Part shown: positions 6,893-12,294 of the stretch, piece after piece
Layout of the letters: the number at the start of each line of letters is the position of its first letter
Position numbering within the stretch: the stretch's first letter is position 1
Source: Deltaproteobacteria bacterium
GTDB taxonomy: Bacteria; Myxococcota_A; UBA796
Length of the DNA stretch: 12,294 nucleotides
Direction: 5' to 3'
NCBI GenBank assembly: GCA_002707085.1
Contig: PALY01000118.1
Coordinates: forward strand, 16,304 to 28,597
Translations under genes and position numbers: made by a program
The notes under the pieces: generated by a model
Told to the model about the DNA's origin: nothing
Seen by the model: only the letters and a program-made list of their open reading frames with translations
The model's database searches: none

Positions 6893-8545
6893 GTGCCTAC
6901 CACTGCCGAAAACACAGTCCAACAAATGGCAGAGTTGAACGCTCTCGATCTCCACCCCGTTGACCTGACGATCATCATCGTCTACTTCACCATCGTCCTT
7001 TCAATCGGATTGTGGATTGGTCGCAACACCAAGGGTGGTGACGACCTTTTCTTGGCCGGCCGCAGTCTGGGATGGATCGCCATTGGATTCTCTTTATTTG
7101 CATCCAACATTTCATCGACAACCCTTATCGGTCTGGTGGGCAGCGCATACGATGGCGGGCTTTTCATCTCAAACTACGAGTGGATGGCCACCGTTGTGCT
7201 GGTCTTCTTTGTGCTGGTTTTCGTGCCCATCTTTCTGCGAAGTCGAATTTCCACCATTCCGGAATTTCTTGAGCGCAGATTCGGAAGTAAAAGTCGTCGC
7301 TACTTTTCTGGGCTGACCATCATCACCAACATCTTGGTGGACACAGCAGGTTCGCTCTACGCCGGCGCCGTTGTGCTGCAGCTTTTCTTCCCCGAACTCG
7401 ACATGTGGACCACATGCATCGTGCTGGCATTAATTGCAGGCGTCTATACGGCTGCGGGTGGTCTGGCTGCAGTGGTCTACACCGACGTCATTCAAGCCGT
7501 CGTATTGCTGCTTGGCTCCTGCCTGATGACCTACTTTATCTTCGCTCACCCAGCGATTGACTTCTCTTGGTCTGCATTGACCGATGGGGTGGGAGATCCG
7601 TCCAAATTCTCGGTATTCAACCCAGAACATCGACCCCTTTCGGATGACAAACTCCCATGGTTGGGAACATTGATCGGTGTGCCAATTCTGGGCTTTTACT
7701 TCTGGGTCACCAACCAGTACATCGTCCAGCGCGTACTCGGGGCGCGCAGTGTCGATGATGCGCGATGGGGCGCACTATTGGGGGGCTTACTCAAGCTACC
7801 CGTACTTTTTATTATGGTGCTGCCTGGCTTGGCCTTCTCCATCATCTGGGCGCAGGACAACCCTGGAATGATGCTGGAAGCAGATAAGGTCTTCCCAACC
7901 ATGGTCACATCCATGCTTCCTGTGGGTGTGATTGGGTTGGTACTGGCAGGCCTAATCGCCGCAATTATGAGCAGCATCGACTCTACATTAAACAGTGCTT
8001 CCGCATTGATCACCCTCGACTTCATCAAGCCAAGAAGACCCGATCTATCAGAAGCAGACACCCTCAAAATCGGTCGTATTTCTATGGCCGTCATTATGGT
8101 CGTGTCGGCACTTTGGGCGCCACAGATTGCCCAATTCGATGGGCTGTTCAAATACATCCAAGAGATGCTCGCCTACATGGTTCCACCCGTCACAGTCTTG
8201 TTCCTGCTGGGTGTGTTTTGGAAAAAAGGAACCGCAAACGGTGCCCTGGCAACCCTTATCGGTGGTCACCTCGTGGCCATATTCCTATTCCTTGGTGGCA
8301 ATGGCACCTTTACCGGAGAACCCTTGTGGTCCATTCACTTCACATTGGTGGCTGGAATCGTTTTCGCAGCATCCCTGGTTATTTACCTCGCAACCGCATC
8401 TTGGGGCGCACTGAAGACAGACGACGAACTTGCCGACCTGATGGTTCAACCAAGTCCACCGGCCCAGCCAGGCTTGAAAGATTACCGGCTCCAGTCCGGA
8501 CTCTTGCTTGCACTTACCGGTGTCATCTTGGTCATGTTCTGGTAG
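6893..8545 (+). CDS. Sodium:solute symporter (SSS family, SglT-like), probable sugar importer
   Basis: A 550-residue inner-membrane transporter of the SSS family (LeuT fold), probably with the 13-14 helices usual for it, importing a solute with Na+. The first helix (about 24-42, LTIIIVYFTIVLSIGLWIG) is followed by the DLFLAGRSLGWIAIGFSLFASNISSTTLIGL segment typical of sugar members such as vSGLT. The family signature GGLAAVVYTDVIQAVVLLLGS lies near residues 189-209. The Na2-site helix AAIMSSIDSTLNSASALI begins around 356, with Ser360 and Ser361 at the sodium position. The start is GTG at 6893, with CGAGGT about seven bases upstream. It follows the alpha-glucosidase by 60 bp and precedes the kinase by 4 bp, so it most likely brings in the disaccharide the glucosidase cuts. 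The exact sugar is not readable from sequence. Confidence 0.92.
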   Translation: MPTTAENTVQQMAELNALDLHPVDLTIIIVYFTIVLSIGLWIGRNTKGGDDLFLAGRSLGWIAIGFSLFASNISSTTLIGLVGSAYDGGLFISNYEWMATVVLVFFVLVFVPIFLRSRISTIPEFLERRFGSKSRRYFSGLTIITNILVDTAGSLYAGAVVLQLFFPELDMWTTCIVLALIAGVYTAAGGLAAVVYTDVIQAVVLLLGSCLMTYFIFAHPAIDFSWSALTDGVGDPSKFSVFNPEHRPLSDDKLPWLGTLIGVPILGFYFWVTNQYIVQRVLGARSVDDARWGALLGGLLKLPVLFIMVLPGLAFSIIWAQDNPGMMLEADKVFPTMVTSMLPVGVIGLVLAGLIAAIMSSIDSTLNSASALITLDFIKPRRPDLSEADTLKIGRISMAVIMVVSALWAPQIAQFDGLFKYIQEMLAYMVPPVTVLFLLGVFWKKGTANGALATLIGGHLVAIFLFLGGNGTFTGEPLWSIHFTLVAGIVFAASLVIYLATASWGALKTDDELADLMVQPSPPAQPGLKDYRLQSGLLLALTGVILVMFW

Positions 8546-8549
8546 TGCT

Positions 8550-9467
8550 GTGATTGTGTCTCTGGGCGAATCGCTCATCGACTTGATTCACGGTTCAGAT
8601 ACCGCCGAACCCGAGGCACGTCTGGGGGGATCGCCCTACAATGTATCCATTGCTCTTGCGCGACTGGGGACACCTGCAGGATTTGTATGCCCACTTTCTA
8701 CCGATGTGTATGGACAACGCTTGTCCAAAGGCCTTGAGGAAAACGGTGTACGCCGTTGTGTGGGGCAATTTGTCGACGCCCCCACCGCCATCGCTGAAGT
8801 CTTCACCAACCAAGATGGTCATCCACACTACGTTTTTCATAGAGACCACACAGCGGATCGGGCGCTAAGCGAGCATCCTCCCATCCAATCGCTTCCATCC
8901 GATATTCACGCCCTACACTTTGGCTCCTTGGTGCTGGCCCAGGAAGCGGACTGGCCCGCTTGGCGAGACGCCATCGTCGAAGCGAAAGGCCGGGGTGCCT
9001 ATGTGGCATTCGACCCCAATGTCCGGGTTTCTCTTATTGATGATTTCGACCGATACAGAGAGCGGGTGGAGGAAGCTGTTGAACTCGCAGACCTCATCAA
9101 AACAAGCGATGAAGATCTTGAACTTCTCAGTCCAGGGTGTGCCCCCGAACAACAAATTCAAGACTGGCATACCCCCAACCGCACGCTGATCCTCACCGAA
9201 GGAAGCAAAGGTGCACAGGCGTGGACCGGCCCTGGATATCATGCCACCTGCCGCGACATCGGGACGGCTGAGATTGTGGACACGGTGGGTGCGGGCGACA
9301 CTTTTCAAGCCGCACTGCTCGCTTGGATGTGGCACAGAAACGCCTTTCAGCTGCCGCTTGATTCAGACCATGCTCATGCACTTCTTCAGTTCGCCACAAA
9401 GGCGGCTGTACTGAACTGTACGAGGAAAGGTTGCCAACCACCCACACTCCGCGAAATTGAGGATTGA
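8550..9467 (+). CDS. PfkB-family sugar kinase, probable fructokinase
   Basis: A 305-residue ribokinase/PfkB-fold kinase, most likely ATP:D-fructose 6-phosphotransferase acting in the cytosol. The N-terminus IVSLGESLIDLI is the usual fructokinase opening. GGSPYNVSIALARLG (about 26-40) is PfkB signature 1 for sugar binding. FDPNVR (about 163-168) is a conserved block. DTVGAGDTFQAALL (from 244) is signature 2, with Asp250 as the catalytic base and the anion hole before it. I chose the GTG at 8550, four bases after the symporter stop at 8545, which implies translational coupling. A GTG at 8556 is an alternative, and the open frame extends to 8508 inside the symporter gene. A terminator follows at 9609. 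Fructokinase fits a sucrose cassette; 2-keto-3-deoxygluconate kinase or another PfkB kinase remains possible. Confidence 0.87.
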   Translation: MIVSLGESLIDLIHGSDTAEPEARLGGSPYNVSIALARLGTPAGFVCPLSTDVYGQRLSKGLEENGVRRCVGQFVDAPTAIAEVFTNQDGHPHYVFHRDHTADRALSEHPPIQSLPSDIHALHFGSLVLAQEADWPAWRDAIVEAKGRGAYVAFDPNVRVSLIDDFDRYRERVEEAVELADLIKTSDEDLELLSPGCAPEQQIQDWHTPNRTLILTEGSKGAQAWTGPGYHATCRDIGTAEIVDTVGAGDTFQAALLAWMWHRNAFQLPLDSDHAHALLQFATKAAVLNCTRKGCQPPTLREIED

Positions 9468-9608
9468 CCGCACCAATAGCAATTTAATCTTGCCAGTACA
9501 TGTGGTTCTGGGTACTGTGCGATCAAATGAACAATCTCGTCGCAAACTGTTGTTGTCTGTGTCCTCAAGCCGAGGTGTGCGCGTAGTTTTCGATTCGTTC
9601 AGTGAACC
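9468..9608 (+). other. 3' region of the sugar operon with paired segments; candidate small RNA or attenuator
   Basis: No gene is visible in these 141 bp, but there are inverted repeats. CAGTAC (9494-9499) pairs with GTACTG (9512-9517). CCTC (9563-9566) pairs with GAGG (9572-9575). GTTCAGTGAAC (9597-9607) is a perfect 5+5 palindrome touching the terminator stem. GCCGAGG at 9569-9575 is also the exact complement of CCTCGGC, which occurs twice inside the terminator (9614-9620 and 9627-9633), so alternative pairing could disrupt it. A TTGCCA (9490-9495) with a weak TACTGT 17 bp later could start a short transcript. This could equally be an unselected 3' trailer. Confidence 0.25.
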
Positions 9609-9646
9609 ACCCGCCTCGGCCCCAAGCCTCGGCGGGTATTTTTTTT
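9609..9646 (+). terminator. Strong intrinsic terminator of the sugar operon
   Basis: ACCCGCC (9609-9615) pairs perfectly with GGCGGGT (9631-9637). GG/CC may extend the pairing after a small internal loop, around a purine-containing loop. The stem is followed by A and a run of eight T (9639-9646). The polarity fits plus-strand transcription only. It lies 141 bp past the kinase stop and 239 bp before the cysteine gene, so it separates the two units. Confidence 0.9.
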
Positions 9647-9733
9647 GTCTCTTACTCCAACCAAAATTGATCCCTTCATGTTTTTGAGTTTTCAAACATT
9701 GCCCTGTTGTTGTTGTCCAATGCTGGGGTGTGT

Positions 9734-9762
9734 TTGGACGGTCTTGAACTAAGTCCCACAAT
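9734..9762 (+). promoter_or_regulatory. Candidate promoter of the cysM operon
   Basis: TTGGAC (9734-9739) and CACAAT (9757-9762) are separated by exactly 17 bp. The first three -35 bases and four of six -10 bases match consensus. Transcription would start near 9769, inside the inverted repeat at 9761-9789, giving a leader of about 117 bases before the cysM ATG. The hexamers are only moderately good. Confidence 0.35.
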
Positions 9763-9789
9763 CACCCCGGCCTGTTGAGCCTGGGTGAT
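9761..9789 (+). promoter_or_regulatory. Inverted repeat in the cysM leader (operator or RNA hairpin)
   Basis: ATCACCC (9761-9767) is the exact reverse complement of GGGTGAT (9783-9789). Inside it, after one C/T mismatch, GGC (9769-9771) pairs with GCC (9779-9781), closing a 7-base loop CTGTTGA. No T-run follows, so it is not a terminator. It overlaps the end of the candidate -10 box and the likely transcription start, a usual place for an operator. As RNA it would be a stable 10-bp hairpin if transcription starts further upstream. Confidence 0.45.
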
Positions 9790-9798
9790 GCACGGTGT

Positions 9799-9865
9799 GT
9801 TGCCCAAGGCGAAAAGGTTTTGGAGCAACCATGTACAGATACCACCAGCCAGGCACAGCCCCTGG
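9799..9865 (+). promoter_or_regulatory. Paired leader segments before cysM, candidate structured 5' UTR
   Basis: GTTGC-CCAA (9799-9807) pairs with TTGG-A-GCAAC (9820-9829), nine pairs with one bulged A. Next, CCAGG (9849-9853) pairs with CCTGG (9861-9865) around a 7-base loop. Upstream, GTCCAA (9715-9720) pairs with TTGGAC (9734-9739). I cannot match these to a known riboswitch class by its conserved boxes. The cysM ribosome site (GAGG, nine bases before the ATG) lies just after the last stem and is not itself paired in these hairpins. Confidence 0.3.
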
Positions 9866-9885
9866 ACTTGTAGAGGCGATAATCA

Positions 9886-10842
9886 ATGTCTAAACCCAGC
9901 AGTACAGCAACGGCTATCCGTGGCGCCGTACGACCAGCGGGTTCTCTTGTTGATCAAATCGGAAACACACCCCTATTGGATTTGACCGATATTGTGCGTG
10001 ACCGTATCCCATCAAAGGTCTCGGTTTTCGCCAAGGCCGAATGGTTCAACCCCGGAGGGTCAGTAAAAGACCGGGCCGCCATCCACATGATTCGCGATTT
10101 GGAAGTCCAAGGGCGGTTGCGTCCGGGTGGAACCATTCTCGATGCGAGCAGCGGAAATACAGGCATTGCTTATGCAATGATTGCCGCAAGTCGTGGCTAC
10201 AGTCTGATTCTTTGCCTCCCCAAAAATGCCAATCAAGAAAGGCGTCAACTGCTCGCCAGCTATGGGGCAACCATTGTGACGACCAGTCCATTGGAGGGAT
10301 CCGATGGTGCGATTCGAGAAGCTCAACGACTGGCGAAAGAGAACCCAGACTGGGTGTATGTGGACCAATACAACAATTCCTCAAATTGGAAAGCGCACTT
10401 TGCTGGAACAGGACCCGAAATTGTAGCCCAAGCCCCAGGGCGTGTGACCCATTTTGTTTCTACAGTGGGAACCGGTGGAACCTTTACTGGCGTGGGTCGA
10501 TATCTTCGCGCCGTCTCCCCGGATGTAGAACTGGTGGAACTTCAACCAGACTCCCCCTTTCATGGGCTGGAAGGTCTCAAGCATATGGAAACCGCCATTG
10601 TGCCCTCAGTTTGGGATCCAGCCCTCGCGGATCGAAGACTTGGGGTGCCCACGGAAGCGGCCTACGACCTCGTTCGTTTGATGTCTCGTCACGGCGTATT
10701 GGTCGGACCCAGTGGTGGCGCAGCCCTGTGGGGGGCGATCTCCGTCGCACAATCGATAACAGAAGGCATCATTGTCACTGTCTTTCCAGATAGCGGACTG
10801 CGCTATTTGTCCGACACACACCTGTGGGAGGACGACGCATGA
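9886..10842 (+). CDS. cysM: PLP-dependent cysteine synthase, CysM (sulfur-carrier-dependent) type
   Basis: A 318-residue fold-type II PLP enzyme that makes cysteine from an activated serine (O-acetyl- or O-phosphoserine) and a sulfur donor. QIGNTPLLDL (24-33) is the family opening. NPGGSVKDRAA holds the Schiff-base lysine, Lys61. SSGNTG (88-93) binds the substrate carboxylate. GTGGTFTGVGRYL is the phosphate-binding region. LPKNANQERRQLLASYGA and the LRYLS near the C-terminus resemble mycobacterial CysM (PENTSVERRQLLELYGA, KYLS), which takes sulfur from the thiocarboxylated carrier CysO and uses O-phosphoserine. The genes directly after it encode Mec-like and CysO-like proteins, which supports that role over a sulfide-using CysK. 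The ATG at 9886 has GAGG nine bases upstream. Its TGA overlaps the protease ATG (ATGA at 10839). The acceptor amino acid was not derived from sequence. Confidence 0.9.
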   Translation: MSKPSSTATAIRGAVRPAGSLVDQIGNTPLLDLTDIVRDRIPSKVSVFAKAEWFNPGGSVKDRAAIHMIRDLEVQGRLRPGGTILDASSGNTGIAYAMIAASRGYSLILCLPKNANQERRQLLASYGATIVTTSPLEGSDGAIREAQRLAKENPDWVYVDQYNNSSNWKAHFAGTGPEIVAQAPGRVTHFVSTVGTGGTFTGVGRYLRAVSPDVELVELQPDSPFHGLEGLKHMETAIVPSVWDPALADRRLGVPTEAAYDLVRLMSRHGVLVGPSGGAALWGAISVAQSITEGIIVTVFPDSGLRYLSDTHLWEDDA

Positions 10843-11288
10843 GCCTGACACTTCCACATCCTGAATTGTCCAAACTGCACGCACATGCTCAAGAGGGCTA
10901 TCCACACGAAGTCGTTGGCATCATTGCCGGCGACAAAGACCAGCGCTTTGCCTCTCGTATTCATCCTTTGGTCAATGAACGCGCAGACTCAGCCCACAAC
11001 CGCTACAAAGTCTCCGGACTCACGTTGATGCGGGCTGAGCAAGCCATTGAAGCCGAAGGTTTGGACATCCTCGGCTATTACCACTCTCATCCTGATCACC
11101 CGTCGCAGTATTCCGACTACGACCGTGATCATGCTTTACCCAATCTCTCCTATGTCATCGTATCGGTGATGAATGGACGCGCGGTCGACACCGCAAGCTG
11201 GCGCCTCAAAGAGGACCGCTCTGCGATGGACCCAGAACCCATCCACACCGTCCCGAATGCATCCAATTTTAAATCCTCTGGAGGATAA
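10839..11288 (+). CDS. mec: JAMM/MPN+ metalloprotease, Mec-like (CysO-cysteine peptidase)
   Basis: A 149-residue zinc peptidase of the JAB1/MPN/Mov34 family. The full catalytic signature is visible: Glu24 in HEVVGIIAG, then HSHPDHPSQYSDYD with His82, His84, Ser92 and Asp95, the exact H-x-H-P-x6-S-x2-D spacing. In mycobacteria Mec removes the newly made cysteine from the C-terminus of CysO-Cys, regenerating the Gly-Gly end. Here it may also have to cut the carrier from the E1 fused behind it in the next gene. The ATG at 10839 overlaps the cysM stop and has GGGAGGA six bases upstream, a very strong site. An in-frame ATG at 10824 lies inside cysM and lacks that spacing. The protein ends in Ser-Ser-Gly-Gly; those GGA GGA codons double as the next gene's ribosome site, so I read no function into them. 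Confidence 0.9.
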   Translation: MSLTLPHPELSKLHAHAQEGYPHEVVGIIAGDKDQRFASRIHPLVNERADSAHNRYKVSGLTLMRAEQAIEAEGLDILGYYHSHPDHPSQYSDYDRDHALPNLSYVIVSVMNGRAVDTASWRLKEDRSAMDPEPIHTVPNASNFKSSGG

Positions 11289-11293
11289 TCATC

Positions 11294-12294
11294 ATGGCCA
11301 CCATATACATTCCAACCCCTTTGCGACCCTACACCGATGGAGCATCCAGTGTGGTTGTTGCGGGTACAACCGTGGGTTCTGTTCTAGACGCGCTCACATC
11401 GACACACACCGGTCTCGCCCGTCACCTTCGGGACGACGCAGGCAAGTTGCGGAGTTTCGTAAATGTCTATTTGGGTGACGAAGACATTCGTTTCCTCGAT
11501 GGAGACTCAACACCGGTGAAAGAGAACGATGAACTCACGATCGTTCCCAGCATTGCTGGAGGAACCGAAGAGGATGAACTTCCTGATCTTACCCACGAAG
11601 AAATCGCTCGATACAGTCGTCATCTCATTCTCGATGAAATCGGTATGGTGGGTCAGCGTAAACTAAAGAATGCATCGGTTTTGTGTGTAGGAACTGGCGG
11701 ACTTGGTTCTCCTTTGCTCCTGTATTTGGCCAGTGCGGGTGTGGGGCGGATTGGCATCGTAGATTTTGACGTTGTCGACCACAGCAACCTGCATCGTCAG
11801 GTAATTCATGGCACATCCAAAGTGGGCATGTCGAAAGTTCAATCCGCCGCCCAACGCTTGGCAGACATCAACCCCAATGTTCAACTCGACCTCTTTGAAG
11901 AGCCGTTGACCTCCGAAAACGCTTTGGAGATCCTTGCACCCTACGATGTAGTGGTCGATGGAACCGACAACTTTCCCACACGCTACCTGGTCAATGATGC
12001 TTGTGTACTCTTGGGCAAGCCCAATGTGTATGGCTCCATTTTCAAGTTTGAAGGCCAAGCCAGTGTGTTCAACTACCAAGGCGGCCCCAACTACCGTGAT
12101 CTCTACCCAGAGCCACCCCCTCCAGGCCTGGTACCCAGTTGTGCAGAAGGCGGAGTGCTGGGTATTTTACCTGGCATTATCGGCGTGATTCAGGCCACAG
12201 AAACGGTGAAAATTATCTTGGGTCAAGGCACCACATTGAGTGGCCGCCTTTTGCTCTACGATGCGCTCAATCTGAAATTCCGAGAAATGAAACT
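11294..12294 (+). CDS. Fused sulfur carrier (CysO/MoaD-like) and E1-type adenylyltransferase (MoeB/MoeZ-like), partial at 3' edge
   Basis: One frame runs from ATG 11294 to the window end (333 codons, no stop). Residues 1-90 are a beta-grasp sulfur carrier much like mycobacterial CysO: IPTPLRPYTDG, KLRSFVNVYLGDEDIRF, and LTIVPSIAGG ending at Gly89-Gly90. A 10-residue acidic linker (TEEDELPDLT) leads into an E1 domain that adenylates the carrier's C-terminal glycine. That domain has HEEIARYSRHLIL (101-113), ATP loop GTGGLGS (133-139), Arg168-Gln169, Asp222-x2-Asp225-Asn-Phe, and YPEPPPPGLVPSCAEGGVLG (271-290). This last block is that of MoeZ-type E1s; NYRD at 266-269 stands where the first zinc CxxC of E. 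coli MoeB is expected. A C-terminal rhodanese domain, as in MoeZ, may lie past the edge. GGAGG sits nine bases before the ATG. No in-frame start near residue 100 would let the E1 be made alone. The frame was checked codon by codon through the junction. Confidence 0.88.
   Translation, partial: MATIYIPTPLRPYTDGASSVVVAGTTVGSVLDALTSTHTGLARHLRDDAGKLRSFVNVYLGDEDIRFLDGDSTPVKENDELTIVPSIAGGTEEDELPDLTHEEIARYSRHLILDEIGMVGQRKLKNASVLCVGTGGLGSPLLLYLASAGVGRIGIVDFDVVDHSNLHRQVIHGTSKVGMSKVQSAAQRLADINPNVQLDLFEEPLTSENALEILAPYDVVVDGTDNFPTRYLVNDACVLLGKPNVYGSIFKFEGQASVFNYQGGPNYRDLYPEPPPPGLVPSCAEGGVLGILPGIIGVIQATETVKIILGQGTTLSGRLLLYDALNLKFREMK

Noticed and set aside
9639..9646. The A/T-run terminator serving a minus-strand gene
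   Set aside because: Read on minus, the stem is preceded by A's and not followed by T's, and there is no minus-strand gene nearby.
10041..10793. 250-codon second open frame inside cysM on the same strand
   Set aside because: It has the composition of a shifted frame (many Ser, Arg, Trp) and no recognisable motif; the cysM frame contains all catalytic blocks.
11279..11288. Gly-Gly at the very end of the JAMM protease, like a ubiquitin-type tail
   Set aside because: The GGA GGA codons form the ribosome-binding site of the next gene, nine bases before its ATG, which explains them fully; the protein has no beta-grasp fold.
11574..11643. Separate start for the E1 enzyme (GAGGATG at the junction)
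   Set aside because: That ATG is out of frame with the E1 and runs into a stop. The in-frame ATG at residue 118 would remove the conserved first helix. The fused frame is the only sensible reading.

Overview
The window reads as one contiguous piece of a bacterial chromosome. By eye on a few lines, GC is in the mid-50s percent. It has densely packed protein genes on both strands and no rRNA, tRNA, CRISPR array or insertion sequence that I can see. The strongest taxonomic hint is a one-membrane-span protein with a C-terminal domain of the AgmX/PglI type, which is typical of Myxococcota and related former Deltaproteobacteria. The rest fits a heterotroph of that kind, but the lineage is an inference.

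Left part (1-2700), lipid-type genes: a minus-strand beta-ketoacyl synthase cut by the window edge; a divergent plus-strand hot-dog thioesterase-like protein (DUF4442 type); and a minus-strand pair, MaoC-type hydratase then a lysophospholipid-type acyltransferase, coupled by an ATGA overlap. Condensation, hydration, thioester chemistry and acyl transfer together suggest synthesis and esterification of a special acyl chain. Middle (2717-4959, minus strand): a 491-residue protein I do not recognise, preceded by the AgmX/PglI-tail membrane protein.

5147-9467 (plus strand): a sugar operon of GH13 alpha-glucosidase, sodium/solute symporter and PfkB sugar kinase (fructokinase-like). Read together it is a cassette for taking up a disaccharide, probably sucrose, splitting it inside the cell and phosphorylating the fructose. 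A near-palindrome 33 bp before the first gene is a candidate operator. A strong intrinsic terminator (9609-9646) closes the unit.

9886-end (plus strand): the most interesting part. Cysteine synthase of CysM type, a JAMM metalloprotease of Mec type, and one long open frame that joins a CysO/MoaD-like sulfur carrier directly to a MoeB/MoeZ-type E1 adenylyltransferase, still open at the window end. These are the parts of the protein-thiocarboxylate route to cysteine known from mycobacteria, with carrier and activating enzyme fused here. The carrier needs a free Gly-Gly end, yet its Gly-Gly (residues 89-90) is followed by more than 240 residues. The neighbouring JAMM protease is an obvious candidate to release it. 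The 239-bp leader before cysM holds several inverted repeats.
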